A stretch of 64,000 nt of DNA from contig NZ_CP033433.1 of NCBI RefSeq assembly GCF_003713065.1, positions 1,151,001-1,215,000 of the forward strand, written 5' to 3'. A program made the position numbers and the translations under genes. Below are positions 52,740 to 60,652 of this stretch, in pieces (positions within the stretch are counted from its first letter, which is position 1; each line of letters starts with the position of its first letter). A model generated the notes under the pieces. The model was not told the origin of the DNA and ran no database searches. It saw only the letters and a list, made by a program, of their open reading frames with translations. Origin of the DNA: Cohnella candidum. Lineage in GTDB: Bacteria > Bacillota > Bacilli > Paenibacillales > Paenibacillaceae.

Positions 52740-53222
52740 GTGGCGCGCAAAGTATTTGTAAGTTATCATCATGCGAATGATCAAACAAGAGCTACTCATC
52801 TGAGAGATACATATGGTTCCAACGACACACTGATAGATCGCTCATTACCTGACGCATATGATAGTGCGAATGATGACTACATTTTACAATTGATAAGGCA
52901 AAATCATTTAAAAGAATCGACCGTGACTATTGTGCTTATTGGAAGTGAAACTTATAAGCGTAAATGGGTCGATTGGGAGATTTATTCTTCTTTAAGACCA
53001 TATGGAAGTAGATCTAGGAATGGGCTTCTTGGTATTTACCTTCCTAATTACGGTGAAGTACCGGCAAGATTATTGGATAATATTAATAGTGGTTACGCAG
53101 TCACGATGAACTGGGGAAATATCTCATGGCAACTAACTAGCAAAATCGAAGAAGCGTTTCAAAATAGAGATAAAGACCACCTCGTTAGAAATTCAAGGAC
53201 GAGGAGACAACGGAACAGCTGA
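52740..53222 (+). CDS. Cassette 4a: MTH538/ThsB-like TIR-domain protein
   Basis: This 160-residue single-domain protein is of the DUF1863 (MTH538 TIR-like) type, the fold of ThsB in Thoeris antiphage systems. It has KVFVSYHHANDQTRA at the N-terminus, VTIVLIGSETYKRKWVDWEI in the middle (the Glu of DWEI is the candidate catalytic residue), and GLLGIYLPNYG. GTG 52740 is chosen because TTGGAGG lies 7 bases before. The stop overlaps the next ATG (TGATG), so the two proteins are made together. Confidence 0.75.
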   Translation: MARKVFVSYHHANDQTRATHLRDTYGSNDTLIDRSLPDAYDSANDDYILQLIRQNHLKESTVTIVLIGSETYKRKWVDWEIYSSLRPYGSRSRNGLLGIYLPNYGEVPARLLDNINSGYAVTMNWGNISWQLTSKIEEAFQNRDKDHLVRNSRTRRQRNS

Positions 53223-53896
53223 TGGCAAAACGGAAACGAAAAAAAAGGGGGAACCGTTCATTGACAATAGTTGCTTTGCTTTTCTTGGTTCTTTCCTTGA
53301 TTTTTTTCGCTATTGATTTTTTTAGAGCATACAATCCAGGGAAATTATCACTGTCTGCTCCTTTTGGGCTCGGAAATATAGAGCTTGATAGGGCCACTCT
53401 TAGTGAAAAAGAACTGGATATTGCTTGGAAACTATATGTTCAACTTTCTACAAGAAAAGCTTCGATCCCTTTAGATGACAACGATATTATTTCTGAGGTA
53501 TATGACTCGTGGTATCAACTCTTTACAACTACAAGAGAATATTTAATTGAAATGCCAGCCAAAGATATTGAAGAAAATGAGAACGCACAGAAAATAATCG
53601 CTTTAGCATTAGATGTCATAAATAAAGGTCTACGTCCTCATCTCACTGAATGGCAAGGCAAGTATCGAAAATGGTACAATGAAGCTATACAAAAAGAAGA
53701 GTTTAAAGGCAAATCACCACAAGAGATCCAAAAAAAATATCCTCACTATAATGAGTTGATTGACGATATGAAGATTGTAAATACCGAACTCCTAAAATAC
53801 GCAACTCAACTCAAAAGATTTTCACATGAAAAGCCCGCGAATAATCCAACAAAAATTATTACATGGTTTAAAGAAAAATGGAAATCGTCATTTTAG
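53222..53896 (+). CDS. Cassette 4b: membrane-anchored partner of the TIR protein
   Basis: This 224-residue protein has a very basic N-terminus (AKRKRKKRGNR), one membrane span (~residues 13-33, SLTIVALLFLVLSLIFFAID) and a ~180-residue helical cytosolic or external domain (KELDIAWKLYVQLSTRKASI, IIALALDVINKGLRPHL). There is no known family. Translational coupling to the ThsB-like gene suggests a sensor/effector pair in which the membrane protein could be the effector; this is inference. Confidence 0.65.
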   Translation: MAKRKRKKRGNRSLTIVALLFLVLSLIFFAIDFFRAYNPGKLSLSAPFGLGNIELDRATLSEKELDIAWKLYVQLSTRKASIPLDDNDIISEVYDSWYQLFTTTREYLIEMPAKDIEENENAQKIIALALDVINKGLRPHLTEWQGKYRKWYNEAIQKEEFKGKSPQEIQKKYPHYNELIDDMKIVNTELLKYATQLKRFSHEKPANNPTKIITWFKEKWKSSF

Positions 53897-53944
53897 CGTC
53901 CTTCAACAGGACGTTTTTTGTTCATTTCAAGAAGTGGTTACGTC

Positions 53945-54101
53945 CGATAACACCGTATTCTCGCAGCCTTACGGCAGCTCGGTCCGCTCGATGCATATCG
54001 AGGGAGCTGGTTCAGGCGGACAACCCTGCGAACCTAACCGCGTCGCGGCCGCCCCGTTGGGACTTAAGTTCTCAGGTTCGTGACTACGAGGAAAGTTAGG
54101 T
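53945..54101 (+). repeat. attC-like repeat D
   Basis: This 157-bp element has outer boxes CGATAAC and GTTAGGT (perfect GTTRRRY), with inner GTATTCTCG and CGTGACTAC. The core AACCTAACCGCGTCGCGG is identical to repeat A. Confidence 0.7.
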
Positions 54102-54204
54102 GAAATACCCGAAAGCTTGTATTCCAATATTGACAATAAGTCACTAAATATGACAAGCTTTAAATAACCTGTTTTTACCACTTCAAAAATCGTGGAGTGA
54201 TATT

Positions 54205-54978
54205 ATGAGCTATACCTATTACAACATGGGGCATCTTCAAAGAGGACAAGTTGTTGAAGTAACACTATCAGGAAATGCAGCAAATGTCAGGCTAATGGAT
54301 AGTAGCAATTATAATAATTACAAGAATGGTCGAAATCACCGCTATTATGGTGGACTGGCTAAACGTTCACCTGTCAACTTAACAGTTCCTAGCTCTGGTA
54401 ATTGGCATGTAACGGTCGATCTGAATGGTTTAAGGGGATCTGTGAGATCTTCAGTTCGTGTACTCCCTAGCCCATTACCAACCATACAAGATAGACCACT
54501 TTCTTCAGTACCTTCACTCATTCATAGACAAGGTGTATATGACGAAAATTCTGTAGATGACGTTAGAGATTTTGATGTCTTTATATCGCATGCTTCTGAA
54601 GATAAAGATGAGGTTGTCCGTGATCTGGCGTTAGCTTTACAAAATGAGGGATTACAAGTTTGGTATGATGAATTTGAATTGCGAATTGGTGATAGCCTTC
54701 GTAGAAAGATAGATAAAGGACTTGCAAGAAGTAAATTTGGAATTGTTGTATTGTCCCCTTATTTTATAAGTAAAGGTTGGACAAATTACGAATTAGATGG
54801 AATCATTACAAAAGCTGTTACCGGGGAACAGGTTATTCTACCTATTTGGCATAACATCACTAAAAAAGAGGTAATTGATTATAGCCCTTCACTTGCTGAT
54901 AAATTAGCCAGAAGTACTGCTACACATACTGTTGAAGAGATTGCTACTGAGATATCTACCTTAATAAAGGGGCAATAA
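54205..54978 (+). CDS. Cassette 5: DUF1883-TIR protein
   Basis: In this 257-residue two-domain protein, residues ~1-95 are a DUF1883 beta domain (GHLQRGQVVEVTLSGNAANV, GNWHVTVDLNGLRGSV). Residues ~120-257 are a TIR_2 domain (FDVFISHASEDKDEVVRDLA, LQVWYDEFELRIGDSLRRKI, KFGIVVLSPYFISKGWTNYE). The Glu in NYELDG is the expected NADase catalytic residue. Such proteins are candidate NAD-depleting immune effectors. GTGGAGTG precedes the ATG. It is the last cassette of the array. Confidence 0.78.
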   Translation: MSYTYYNMGHLQRGQVVEVTLSGNAANVRLMDSSNYNNYKNGRNHRYYGGLAKRSPVNLTVPSSGNWHVTVDLNGLRGSVRSSVRVLPSPLPTIQDRPLSSVPSLIHRQGVYDENSVDDVRDFDVFISHASEDKDEVVRDLALALQNEGLQVWYDEFELRIGDSLRRKIDKGLARSKFGIVVLSPYFISKGWTNYELDGIITKAVTGEQVILPIWHNITKKEVIDYSPSLADKLARSTATHTVEEIATEISTLIKGQ

Positions 54979-54984
54979 CATCGT

Positions 54985-55022
54985 ACACCTAGTCCTATTT
55001 TTTTGAGGGCAGGTGTTTTTCT
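54985..55022 (+). terminator. Terminator after the last cassette gene
   Basis: ACACCTaGTCCT pairs with AGGGCAGGTGT (one G-U pair) around a T-rich loop and is followed by TTTTTCTTT. Confidence 0.65.
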
Positions 55023-55065
55023 TTAACAATGATGTTTTAAGTATTCCAAGGATGTCGGATACTTC

Positions 55066-55095
55066 ACTTAACATAGTATTCACACGGCGGGCCAA
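55066..55095 (+). repeat. Left half of an attC-like site at the right array boundary
   Basis: ACTTAAC (perfect RYYYAAC), then ATA, then GTATTCACAC and CGGCGGGCC match the 5' (R''-L'') part of the repeats, closest to repeat C. The remaining ~130 bp of the element is absent. From 55096 to 55288 I see no gene or further repeat. Confidence 0.6.
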
Positions 55096-55288
55096 GTTTG
55101 TTTAAATACACTTCAACAACCGGATTCATCGGTATACTCAGTGAATTTAACCTCTATATAAACTCGGATTTCGGCGGCTATCTAGTAACCTGGTTCCGAT
55201 CGTAATCCTCTATTTGTTGCGTAAGTACAGTAGAAACCGGAGTTCGTTCGATACGCTACCCTCTGAATATCTCAGTGATAAGTAAGCG

Positions 55289-55743
55289 ATGTGCTACATT
55301 TCTGAGCTAAGGAAGTTGGTCGGTACTCGGCCGCTCATCATGGCTGGCGCCTGCGTTATCGTGTTCAACGAATCGGGCCAACTTCTGTTGTAAAACGGTC
55401 GGACAAGTTTGATCGGGGGACAATCGGCGGTTCGTTGGAGCTTGGGGAGTCCCTGGAAGAAGCCGCTGCTCGGGAGCTTTATGAAGAGGCAGGGCTGCGA
55501 GCCCAAACGCTGAAATTCATTACGTTCTTATCCGGCAAGGATATGTATTACCGATACCCGCATGGAGATGAAATTTATAACGTCGCGGCTGTGTATGAAG
55601 CTATCGGGATAGAAGGTACGCCGCGCGTGAACGATGAAGAGGGATTGGAGTTGCGATACTTTTCTCTCGAAGAACCGATAGCCTACTTGAATCCATCCGT
55701 CGAGCACATTTTAAGAAGAGCAGGTTATATCCGCAATTGGTGA
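55289..55743 (+). pseudogene. Nudix hydrolase with frameshift
   Basis: From ATG 55289 the frame reads ELRKLVGTRPLIMAGACVIV and FNESGQLLL, then stops at TAA 55391. Adding one base at the short A run (55392-55395) joins it to KRSDKFDRGTIGGSLELGES and the Nudix box GESLEEAAARELYEEAGL, ending at 55743. The 3' part could only be expressed from a TTG at 55435. It lies just outside the cassette array. Confidence 0.72.
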
Positions 55744-55841
55744 GGATGGCTCTAAATAGCTGATTACCTGTAGTTTGAAATATGATATAAAGGAATATAA
55801 AGGAAAAGCCAACGTCGCAAATCGGGGAGGTTTCATCGTCT

Positions 55842-56282
55842 ATGGAGTTGAAAAAAGAGAAGCTAGCATTACAAATGGCAGACATCTCTGGTTCCACATT
55901 CGATAAAGTCAATGCTCAAGCGCTTATATTCGATAACGTTAACCTGGCCGGTTCGAAGGTGAACAATGCCAATATGAGCGGAGTTTCGTTTAGCGACGTC
56001 AATCTGTCCGAGCTTAAAATGTCCGACGCGAACTTGTCTGGTGCCCGAATCGAGCATGCGAACATGAGCCATCTCGTCGTCGATCACGTCCACTTGTTCG
56101 GAACGGAGTTCACGAACGTCGTACTTCCTCAAGAAGGCGACGGCAATTATCTCCCGGACGGCCAGTATAAACCGATTGTTTTCCGCAACTGTAACCTATC
56201 CAATATGGAAATCATCGATTGCGATATCACGGGATTGAAAATCAACGGTATTTTAATTGAAGAGTTACTCAAAGGAAAATAG
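55842..56282 (+). CDS. Pentapeptide-repeat protein
   Basis: This 146-residue cytoplasmic protein is built of about fifteen tandem pentapeptides A(D/N)LXX type (DNVNLAGSKVNNANMSGVSF, DVNLSELKMSDANLSGARIE) predicted to fold as a right-handed quadrilateral beta-helix. A short non-repeat insert (PQEGDGNYLPDGQYKP) precedes the last coils. The function is unknown; some relatives mimic DNA and protect gyrase. GGGGAGG lies upstream. Confidence 0.8.
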   Translation: MELKKEKLALQMADISGSTFDKVNAQALIFDNVNLAGSKVNNANMSGVSFSDVNLSELKMSDANLSGARIEHANMSHLVVDHVHLFGTEFTNVVLPQEGDGNYLPDGQYKPIVFRNCNLSNMEIIDCDITGLKINGILIEELLKGK

Positions 56283-56302
56283 AACGCTCAGATTCAATCC
56301 TC

Positions 56303-56331
56303 AGGCTGCTGATGTAGCAGCCTTTTTTTGA
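56303..56331 (+). terminator. Terminator after the pentapeptide gene
   Basis: The perfect 8-bp stem AGGCTGCT / AGCAGCCT with a GATGT loop is followed by seven T residues. Confidence 0.85.
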
Positions 56332-56349
56332 TAGGGAGGAAGATGCCGA

Positions 56350-56961
56350 ATGTACGTGCCCAAATACTTCGCAGAGGAAGACCAAAATACTTTATACGAC
56401 TTCATCGATCATCACGGTTTCGGCGTGTTGTTTTCGACTCATGACGGAGCTCCGGCTGCGACGCATCTACCTCTGACGCTGGATCGGAACTCGGGAGTTC
56501 TGTATGGACATTTTGCCCGGCAGAATCCGCAGTGGAAGGATATCGCCGGACAACGGGCTTTGGCCGTGTTCCAAGGCCCTCACAGCTATATTTCCTCCTC
56601 TTGGTATGAGACACCGCAGTCCGTGCCGACATGGAACTATGTCGCCGTACATGTGTACGGTACCGTCGAACTGATTGAAGATCCTGCCGAGCTGCTGGCT
56701 TGTTTGAACGATCTCGTGAAGCAATATGAGGAGCCAGGCAGCGGCTACGGTATTGATGAGACGAATCTTGATTTCGTTCGCGGTCTGAGCCAAGGAATCG
56801 CGGGTTTCAAGTTGAAAATCGACCGTATCGAAGGCAAATGGAAGCTTAGCCAAAACCATTCGAAAGAACGCCGGGAACGCGTGATTGAGCAACTCGAACG
56901 GATCCCAAGCGACAATGCGAAGGGCATCGCGAAGTTGATGAGAGATACTTTGAATCAGTAA
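56350..56961 (+). CDS. FMN-binding negative transcriptional regulator (PaiB family)
   Basis: This 203-residue split-barrel flavin-binding protein is of the PaiB type: MYVPKYFAEEDQNTLYDFI, ATHLPLTLDR, LYGHFARQNPQWKDI, FQGPHSYISSSWYET and VPTWNYVAVHVYGTVELIED. PaiB in B. subtilis is linked to repression of sporulation and degradative enzyme genes, but no HTH is visible and a polyamine/heme-type enzymatic role cannot be excluded. AGGGAGGAAG precedes the ATG. Confidence 0.85.
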   Translation: MYVPKYFAEEDQNTLYDFIDHHGFGVLFSTHDGAPAATHLPLTLDRNSGVLYGHFARQNPQWKDIAGQRALAVFQGPHSYISSSWYETPQSVPTWNYVAVHVYGTVELIEDPAELLACLNDLVKQYEEPGSGYGIDETNLDFVRGLSQGIAGFKLKIDRIEGKWKLSQNHSKERRERVIEQLERIPSDNAKGIAKLMRDTLNQ

Positions 56962-56988
56962 AAAAGACCCGCTCAAGGAGGGATATAT

Positions 56989-57447
56989 ATGACTTCACCA
57001 TCCATTGAGGATCGGCTCAAGGAATTGAAAATCACGCTGCCTTCGGCGAGCGACCCGGCTGCTAAGTACGCGAATTTCGTCATGGTGAACGATTTGATTT
57101 TCGTATCCGGGAAAGGTCCGGCGGGAAAACCGAAAGGCAAGCTGGGCATCGAGTTTTCGACGGAAGACGGCTATCTGTTCGCCAGGCAAACCGGATTGGA
57201 AGTGTTGGCCGTGCTTCAATCAGCGCTGGGCACGCTTGACCGGGTGAAGCGGGCCGTTAAAATCCAGGGCTTCGTAAATGCGAGCGCCGAGTTTGAGGAG
57301 CATCACAAGGTGTTAAACGGCTGTTCCGATCTCTTGATCGAAGTGTTCGGAGAGAGAGGCGTTCATTCGCGGTCGGTATTCGGTGCTGTCTCAGTACGCG
57401 ACAATCTGCCGATCATTGTGGATTCGATCTTTCAAATCGAGCCATAA
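56989..57447 (+). CDS. RidA/YjgF family protein
   Basis: This 152-residue protein of the RidA superfamily is close to the YjgH/TdcF-like subgroup (ANFVMVNDLIFVSGKGPAGK, LEVLAVLQSALGTLDRVKRA, VKIQGFVNASAEF, SRSVFGAVSVRDNLPI). RidA proteins deaminate reactive enamine/imine intermediates. The conserved Arg of the deaminase site appears as SRSVFG. AAGGAGGGA lies upstream. Confidence 0.84.
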   Translation: MTSPSIEDRLKELKITLPSASDPAAKYANFVMVNDLIFVSGKGPAGKPKGKLGIEFSTEDGYLFARQTGLEVLAVLQSALGTLDRVKRAVKIQGFVNASAEFEEHHKVLNGCSDLLIEVFGERGVHSRSVFGAVSVRDNLPIIVDSIFQIEP

Positions 57448-57457
57448 AGGAGGCGTT

Positions 57458-57928
57458 GTGCCTGTGCTAAGGGTGGAAACTCACGTGGATATCGCGGCGC
57501 CGATTGAGCGGTGCTTCGATTTGGCAACAAATATAGACGTCCATACTCGGACCGTATGGAAGCACACACGGGAGAAGGCTGTCGGCGGTGTCGTATCCGG
57601 CATGATTGACTCGGGGGAAACGGTCACCTTCGAAGCGACCCATTTGGGCGTTCGGCAAAGGTTGACCTCCAAAATCACGGAATACCGGCGTCCCTATATG
57701 TTCGTTGACGAGATGCAGAAGGGCGCTTTCAAGCGTTTGAGGCATATTCATGAATTCGAAACGCACGGGAGCATGACTCGGATGAAAGACACGCTCGAGT
57801 TCGAAGCGCCGCTGGGCATCTTGGGCAGGATCGCCGAAAGACTCGTGTTGAAGACTTATATGAGGCGGTTTCTGAAGCACCGGAATCGACAATTGAAAGA
57901 GTTGGCCGAAAAGGAGGATTCTCAATGA
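57458..57928 (+). CDS. SRPBCC-family ligand-binding protein
   Basis: This 156-residue START-like/polyketide-cyclase fold protein has the N-terminal ETHVDIAAPIERCFDLATNI, typical of the family, and the C-terminal long helix LVLKTYMRRFLKHRNRQLKE. It probably binds a hydrophobic ligand; no enzymatic role is visible. GTG 57458 follows AAAGGAGG. The stop overlaps the next start (ATGA). Confidence 0.78.
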   Translation: MPVLRVETHVDIAAPIERCFDLATNIDVHTRTVWKHTREKAVGGVVSGMIDSGETVTFEATHLGVRQRLTSKITEYRRPYMFVDEMQKGAFKRLRHIHEFETHGSMTRMKDTLEFEAPLGILGRIAERLVLKTYMRRFLKHRNRQLKELAEKEDSQ

Positions 57929-58779
57929 AAATATTCGTTGCCGGAGCGGCCGGCGCGATCGGACGGTTGCTGCTCCCTCAACTGGTTCAGGCGGGGCATG
58001 AAGTCACGGGAATGACCCGGAATCCGGATCGTATGGATCTCATTCGCAAAATGGGGGCGACCCCCCTGGCGGCTGACGCATTGGACCGGGAAGCGATGCT
58101 GTCCATTATCCGCGTGGCACAACCGGACGTCGTCATGCATCAGCTCACGTCACTCGGCTCTATGAACTTCGCGGACAATTCGCGCATTCGGATCGAAGGC
58201 ACGCGGAATCTCGTGGACGCCGCTCGTGAGGCCGGCGTCAAGAAAATGATCGCGCAAAGCATATCGTTTGCCTATGCGCCAGGCGATACGCCTGCGACGG
58301 AAGAGGATCCGTTGGATAAAGAAGCTCCGGTGCCGCGAAAACATACGGTGGAAGGGGTCATTGCCCTGGAGAACGCCGTCGCGGAAATGCCCGAGTATGT
58401 GATTTTGCGTTACGGCTCCTTCTATGGACCAGGTACTTGGTACGGCAAAGACGGATCGATGGCGGAGAAGACGATGCACGGGGAAATTCCGGCCACGGAC
58501 GGCATCACTTCTTTCCTTCATGTGGAGGACGCGGCACGCGCTGCCGTGTTAGCTTTGGATTGGCCGTCCGGCACTGTGAACATCGTCGACGACGAGCCAG
58601 CCCAAGGGACGGTTTGGGTCCCCGTATACGCAGCGGCATTGGGAGCACCGGAACCTAAAATTCAGTCCGGCCGCAACCATTGGGAACGCGGCGCATCGAA
58701 CGCCAAGGCTCGCCTCGAGTACGGCTGGGAGCCGTTGTATCCGACTTGGAGAACGGGCTTCTCCCGGAGTTTATCATGA
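57925..58779 (+). CDS. NAD-dependent epimerase/dehydratase family protein
   Basis: This 284-residue extended-SDR protein has the nucleotide-binding loop GAAGAIGRLLLPQL at the N-terminus and TSFLHVEDAARAAVLAL near 190-210. The catalytic YxxxK is not obvious where expected (ISFAYAPGDTPA), so it may be an atypical or NmrA-like reductase. It is coupled to the SRPBCC gene upstream and the GNAT gene downstream (ATGA at both junctions). Confidence 0.82.
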   Translation: MKIFVAGAAGAIGRLLLPQLVQAGHEVTGMTRNPDRMDLIRKMGATPLAADALDREAMLSIIRVAQPDVVMHQLTSLGSMNFADNSRIRIEGTRNLVDAAREAGVKKMIAQSISFAYAPGDTPATEEDPLDKEAPVPRKHTVEGVIALENAVAEMPEYVILRYGSFYGPGTWYGKDGSMAEKTMHGEIPATDGITSFLHVEDAARAAVLALDWPSGTVNIVDDEPAQGTVWVPVYAAALGAPEPKIQSGRNHWERGASNAKARLEYGWEPLYPTWRTGFSRSLS

Positions 58780-59528
58780 TGAATAGACACCTTGAAGAAT
58801 ACTCATTAAACGCCTGGCCGGCCCTTCGGACAATGGTGCACGAGGGTTGGCTGCTCCGATTAGCTGAGGGATACACCAAGCGCTCGAATTCGGTTCAAGC
58901 CATTTATGGCGGATGTGAGCAGACAGTAGATTGGGATCGCAAAATCGCTTATTGCGAGGAACAGTATGCCCAAGCCGGCTTAGACACCGTTTTCAAAATT
59001 ACTCCTTTCGTACCTTCGGGCCTGGATGCAAAGCTTGCCGACAGAGGCTATATGCTGCTGGATCCGACAAGCGTGAGGGTGCTGGATCGGCTGGACTCCA
59101 TTAAGATTCCAACCATGTCGAAGGCTACAATAGAAGAGACGCTCACGGAAGGCTGGCTTGAAACGATGGCCGGGTTTAACGGTACATCCGATCACGGCAA
59201 AGCCGTGACGAGAAAGATGCTGACGGGCAGCCCGCTTACCCAAGGTTTCTGCACGTTGTATGCGGACTCGGTCCCGGTGGCATGCGGCCTCGGCGTCATC
59301 GAGCAAGGGCACGTTGGACTGCTCGACATCGTGACGGATCCGAACTGCCGCAACCGGGGATACGGCGAACAGCTCATTTTGCATATTCTTCGATGGGCGA
59401 GGGAGAACGGGGCCGCCCGCAGTTACCTGCAAGTCGTACAGAACAACGCTCCCGCCGTCAGACTCTACGAGAAGCTGGGCTATGAGGAAATCTACACCTA
59501 CTGGTACAGGCAGAAGAAGCTAGGCTGA
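58776..59528 (+). CDS. GNAT acetyltransferase
   Basis: This 250-residue two-part protein has an N-terminal domain starting LEEYSLNAWPALRTMVHEGW, typical of a GNAT subgroup with a substrate-recognition half. Its C-terminal GNAT domain has the acetyl-CoA loop DIVTDPNCRNRGYGEQLILH and VVQNNAPAVRLYEKLGYEEI. The substrate is unknown. It overlaps the epimerase gene by four bases. Confidence 0.83.
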   Translation: MMNRHLEEYSLNAWPALRTMVHEGWLLRLAEGYTKRSNSVQAIYGGCEQTVDWDRKIAYCEEQYAQAGLDTVFKITPFVPSGLDAKLADRGYMLLDPTSVRVLDRLDSIKIPTMSKATIEETLTEGWLETMAGFNGTSDHGKAVTRKMLTGSPLTQGFCTLYADSVPVACGLGVIEQGHVGLLDIVTDPNCRNRGYGEQLILHILRWARENGAARSYLQVVQNNAPAVRLYEKLGYEEIYTYWYRQKKLG

Positions 59529-59628
59529 ACCGACCGGACCGGATGACCTAAAAGGTTTCTAAAACCGCGCGAATATGGGCTTTGCTTGCTTGCGGTTGTG
59601 ATAACATGGGGTGAGGTGAGAGGAACCT

Positions 59629-60165
59629 ATGGCCATATTGCTCATGATAGCCGGCGGATTAATCTTCGTTCTCGGCATTTTCATCGGTATTGCAGATGAA
59701 AGCCTCATTTTCATCCTGCTCAGCGTCATCGGCGGTTTGCTCTTGATCGGACTTTCCAAGATCATTGAGCTTCTGGAAGGGATCACCCATCGTTCCTTGG
59801 GCGTTCCCTATACTCACGATCAGATAAGAACGATTCTGCAATCCTCCCTCGAATACCCGGTGGAAGCGGAGGGAATCGCCCCGTATCCCGACTCGGATAC
59901 GCCGTATCCCTTACTGCATCTGGACGGAGAAACTTACATGAGGGCCAGAGTATTCCGAAATTACTTGAGCCAGGACGGCAGTCTCTATACGTTCGCGTTC
60001 CCGGACCGGCCGCCGGAGGTTTTGCGAAGGATGCAAGGTTACTATCCCGGTGCTGAACTATTCGCGCATGAGGACCAGGTGTACGTGAAACTCAGCCGGA
60101 TCCGACTGAAACCGCGGGTCGAAGGCCATAAACTCATTCTGGAATTCCAAAATGCGAATGACTGA
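59629..60165 (+). CDS. Membrane protein with two N-terminal spans
   Basis: This 178-residue protein has two adjacent spans at residues 2-22 and 27-47 (MAILLMIAGGLIFVLGIFIG, LIFILLSVIGGLLLIGLSKI) and a ~125-residue soluble domain (EGITHRSLGVPYTHDQIRTI, VYVKLSRIRLKPRVEGHKLI). I do not recognise the family. GTGAGAGGAAC lies upstream. The 3' end overlaps the extended frame of the next gene but not its preferred start. Confidence 0.65.
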   Translation: MAILLMIAGGLIFVLGIFIGIADESLIFILLSVIGGLLLIGLSKIIELLEGITHRSLGVPYTHDQIRTILQSSLEYPVEAEGIAPYPDSDTPYPLLHLDGETYMRARVFRNYLSQDGSLYTFAFPDRPPEVLRRMQGYYPGAELFAHEDQVYVKLSRIRLKPRVEGHKLILEFQNAND

Positions 60166-60178
60166 GGAGGCAAAGCAC

Positions 60179-60610
60179 ATGGTACCTGCCAGAGTGAGCT
60201 TAATTACGATCGGAGCGCGGGATTTGCCGTCGCTTCGCGCATTTTACCAGCGGCTTGGGTGGGCGGAAACCGACGTCAGCTCGGACAGCTATGCGGTGTT
60301 TCGGACGGCTGGCGTGTTGCTCTCTTTGTTCCCGCTCCAGGAACTTCTGCATGATGCCGGCTTAAGCGCCGATGAAACGGTGCAAGGCTTCAAAGGAATC
60401 ACGCTGGCGATTAACGTGGAGCAACCGGAGCAGGTCGATTCGCTGATCGAGGCAGTCCGGACGGTCGGCGGCCGGGTGACCCGCGAGCCGAGCGACGCTT
60501 TCTGGGGCGGCCGTACCGCCTATTTCTTCGACCCCGAGAACAATGCGTGGGAAGTGGCTTGGAATCCAACCGCCGTTTTCGATGAACGGGGCGCCATGCT
60601 CTCTTTTTAG
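60179..60610 (+). CDS. VOC-superfamily (glyoxalase-like) protein
   Basis: This 143-residue single vicinal-oxygen-chelate domain reads VSLITIGARDLPSLRAFYQR, GVLLSLFPLQELLHDAG, GITLAINVEQPEQVDSLI and TAYFFDPENNAWEVAWNP. The Glu near the end is a likely metal ligand. The function is unassigned. ATG 60179 was chosen because GAGGAGG (60164-60170) is 8 bases upstream. Confidence 0.82.
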   Translation: MVPARVSLITIGARDLPSLRAFYQRLGWAETDVSSDSYAVFRTAGVLLSLFPLQELLHDAGLSADETVQGFKGITLAINVEQPEQVDSLIEAVRTVGGRVTREPSDAFWGGRTAYFFDPENNAWEVAWNPTAVFDERGAMLSF

Positions 60611-60652
60611 GCACTCACTCATATCTATCATCATGGAGAAGAGGAAAACCGT

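Larger units (their letters stand above)
50603..55095 (+). other. Integron-like gene-cassette array (five cassettes, AT-rich)
   Basis: Five plus-strand units are separated by four structured repeats with attC-like boxes and bounded by a right half-site (50603-50626) and a left half-site (55066-55095). ORFs start 28-104 bases after a repeat and end 28-50 bases before the next, the normal cassette geometry. Base composition is visibly AT-rich against a GC-rich chromosome. No integrase gene is in the window, so the system could be a relic array, be mobilised in trans, or belong to a different repeat family. Confidence 0.65.

Noticed and set aside
51045..54101. Insertion-sequence or MITE interpretation of the repeats
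   Set aside because: No transposase and no target-site duplications were seen. Regular placement between every gene, and box positions matching attC, fit cassette sites better, though a bcr1/REP-like element remains the main alternative.
50669..55095. CRISPR array interpretation of the repeats
   Set aside because: Repeats are ~160 bp, differ from each other, and the spaces between them hold complete genes of 0.2-1.2 kb; no cas genes are present.
55096..55288. Possible gene or further attC remnant between the right half-site and the Nudix pseudogene
   Set aside because: No frame with a plausible start and ribosome-binding site, and no convincing right-hand box pair was found.
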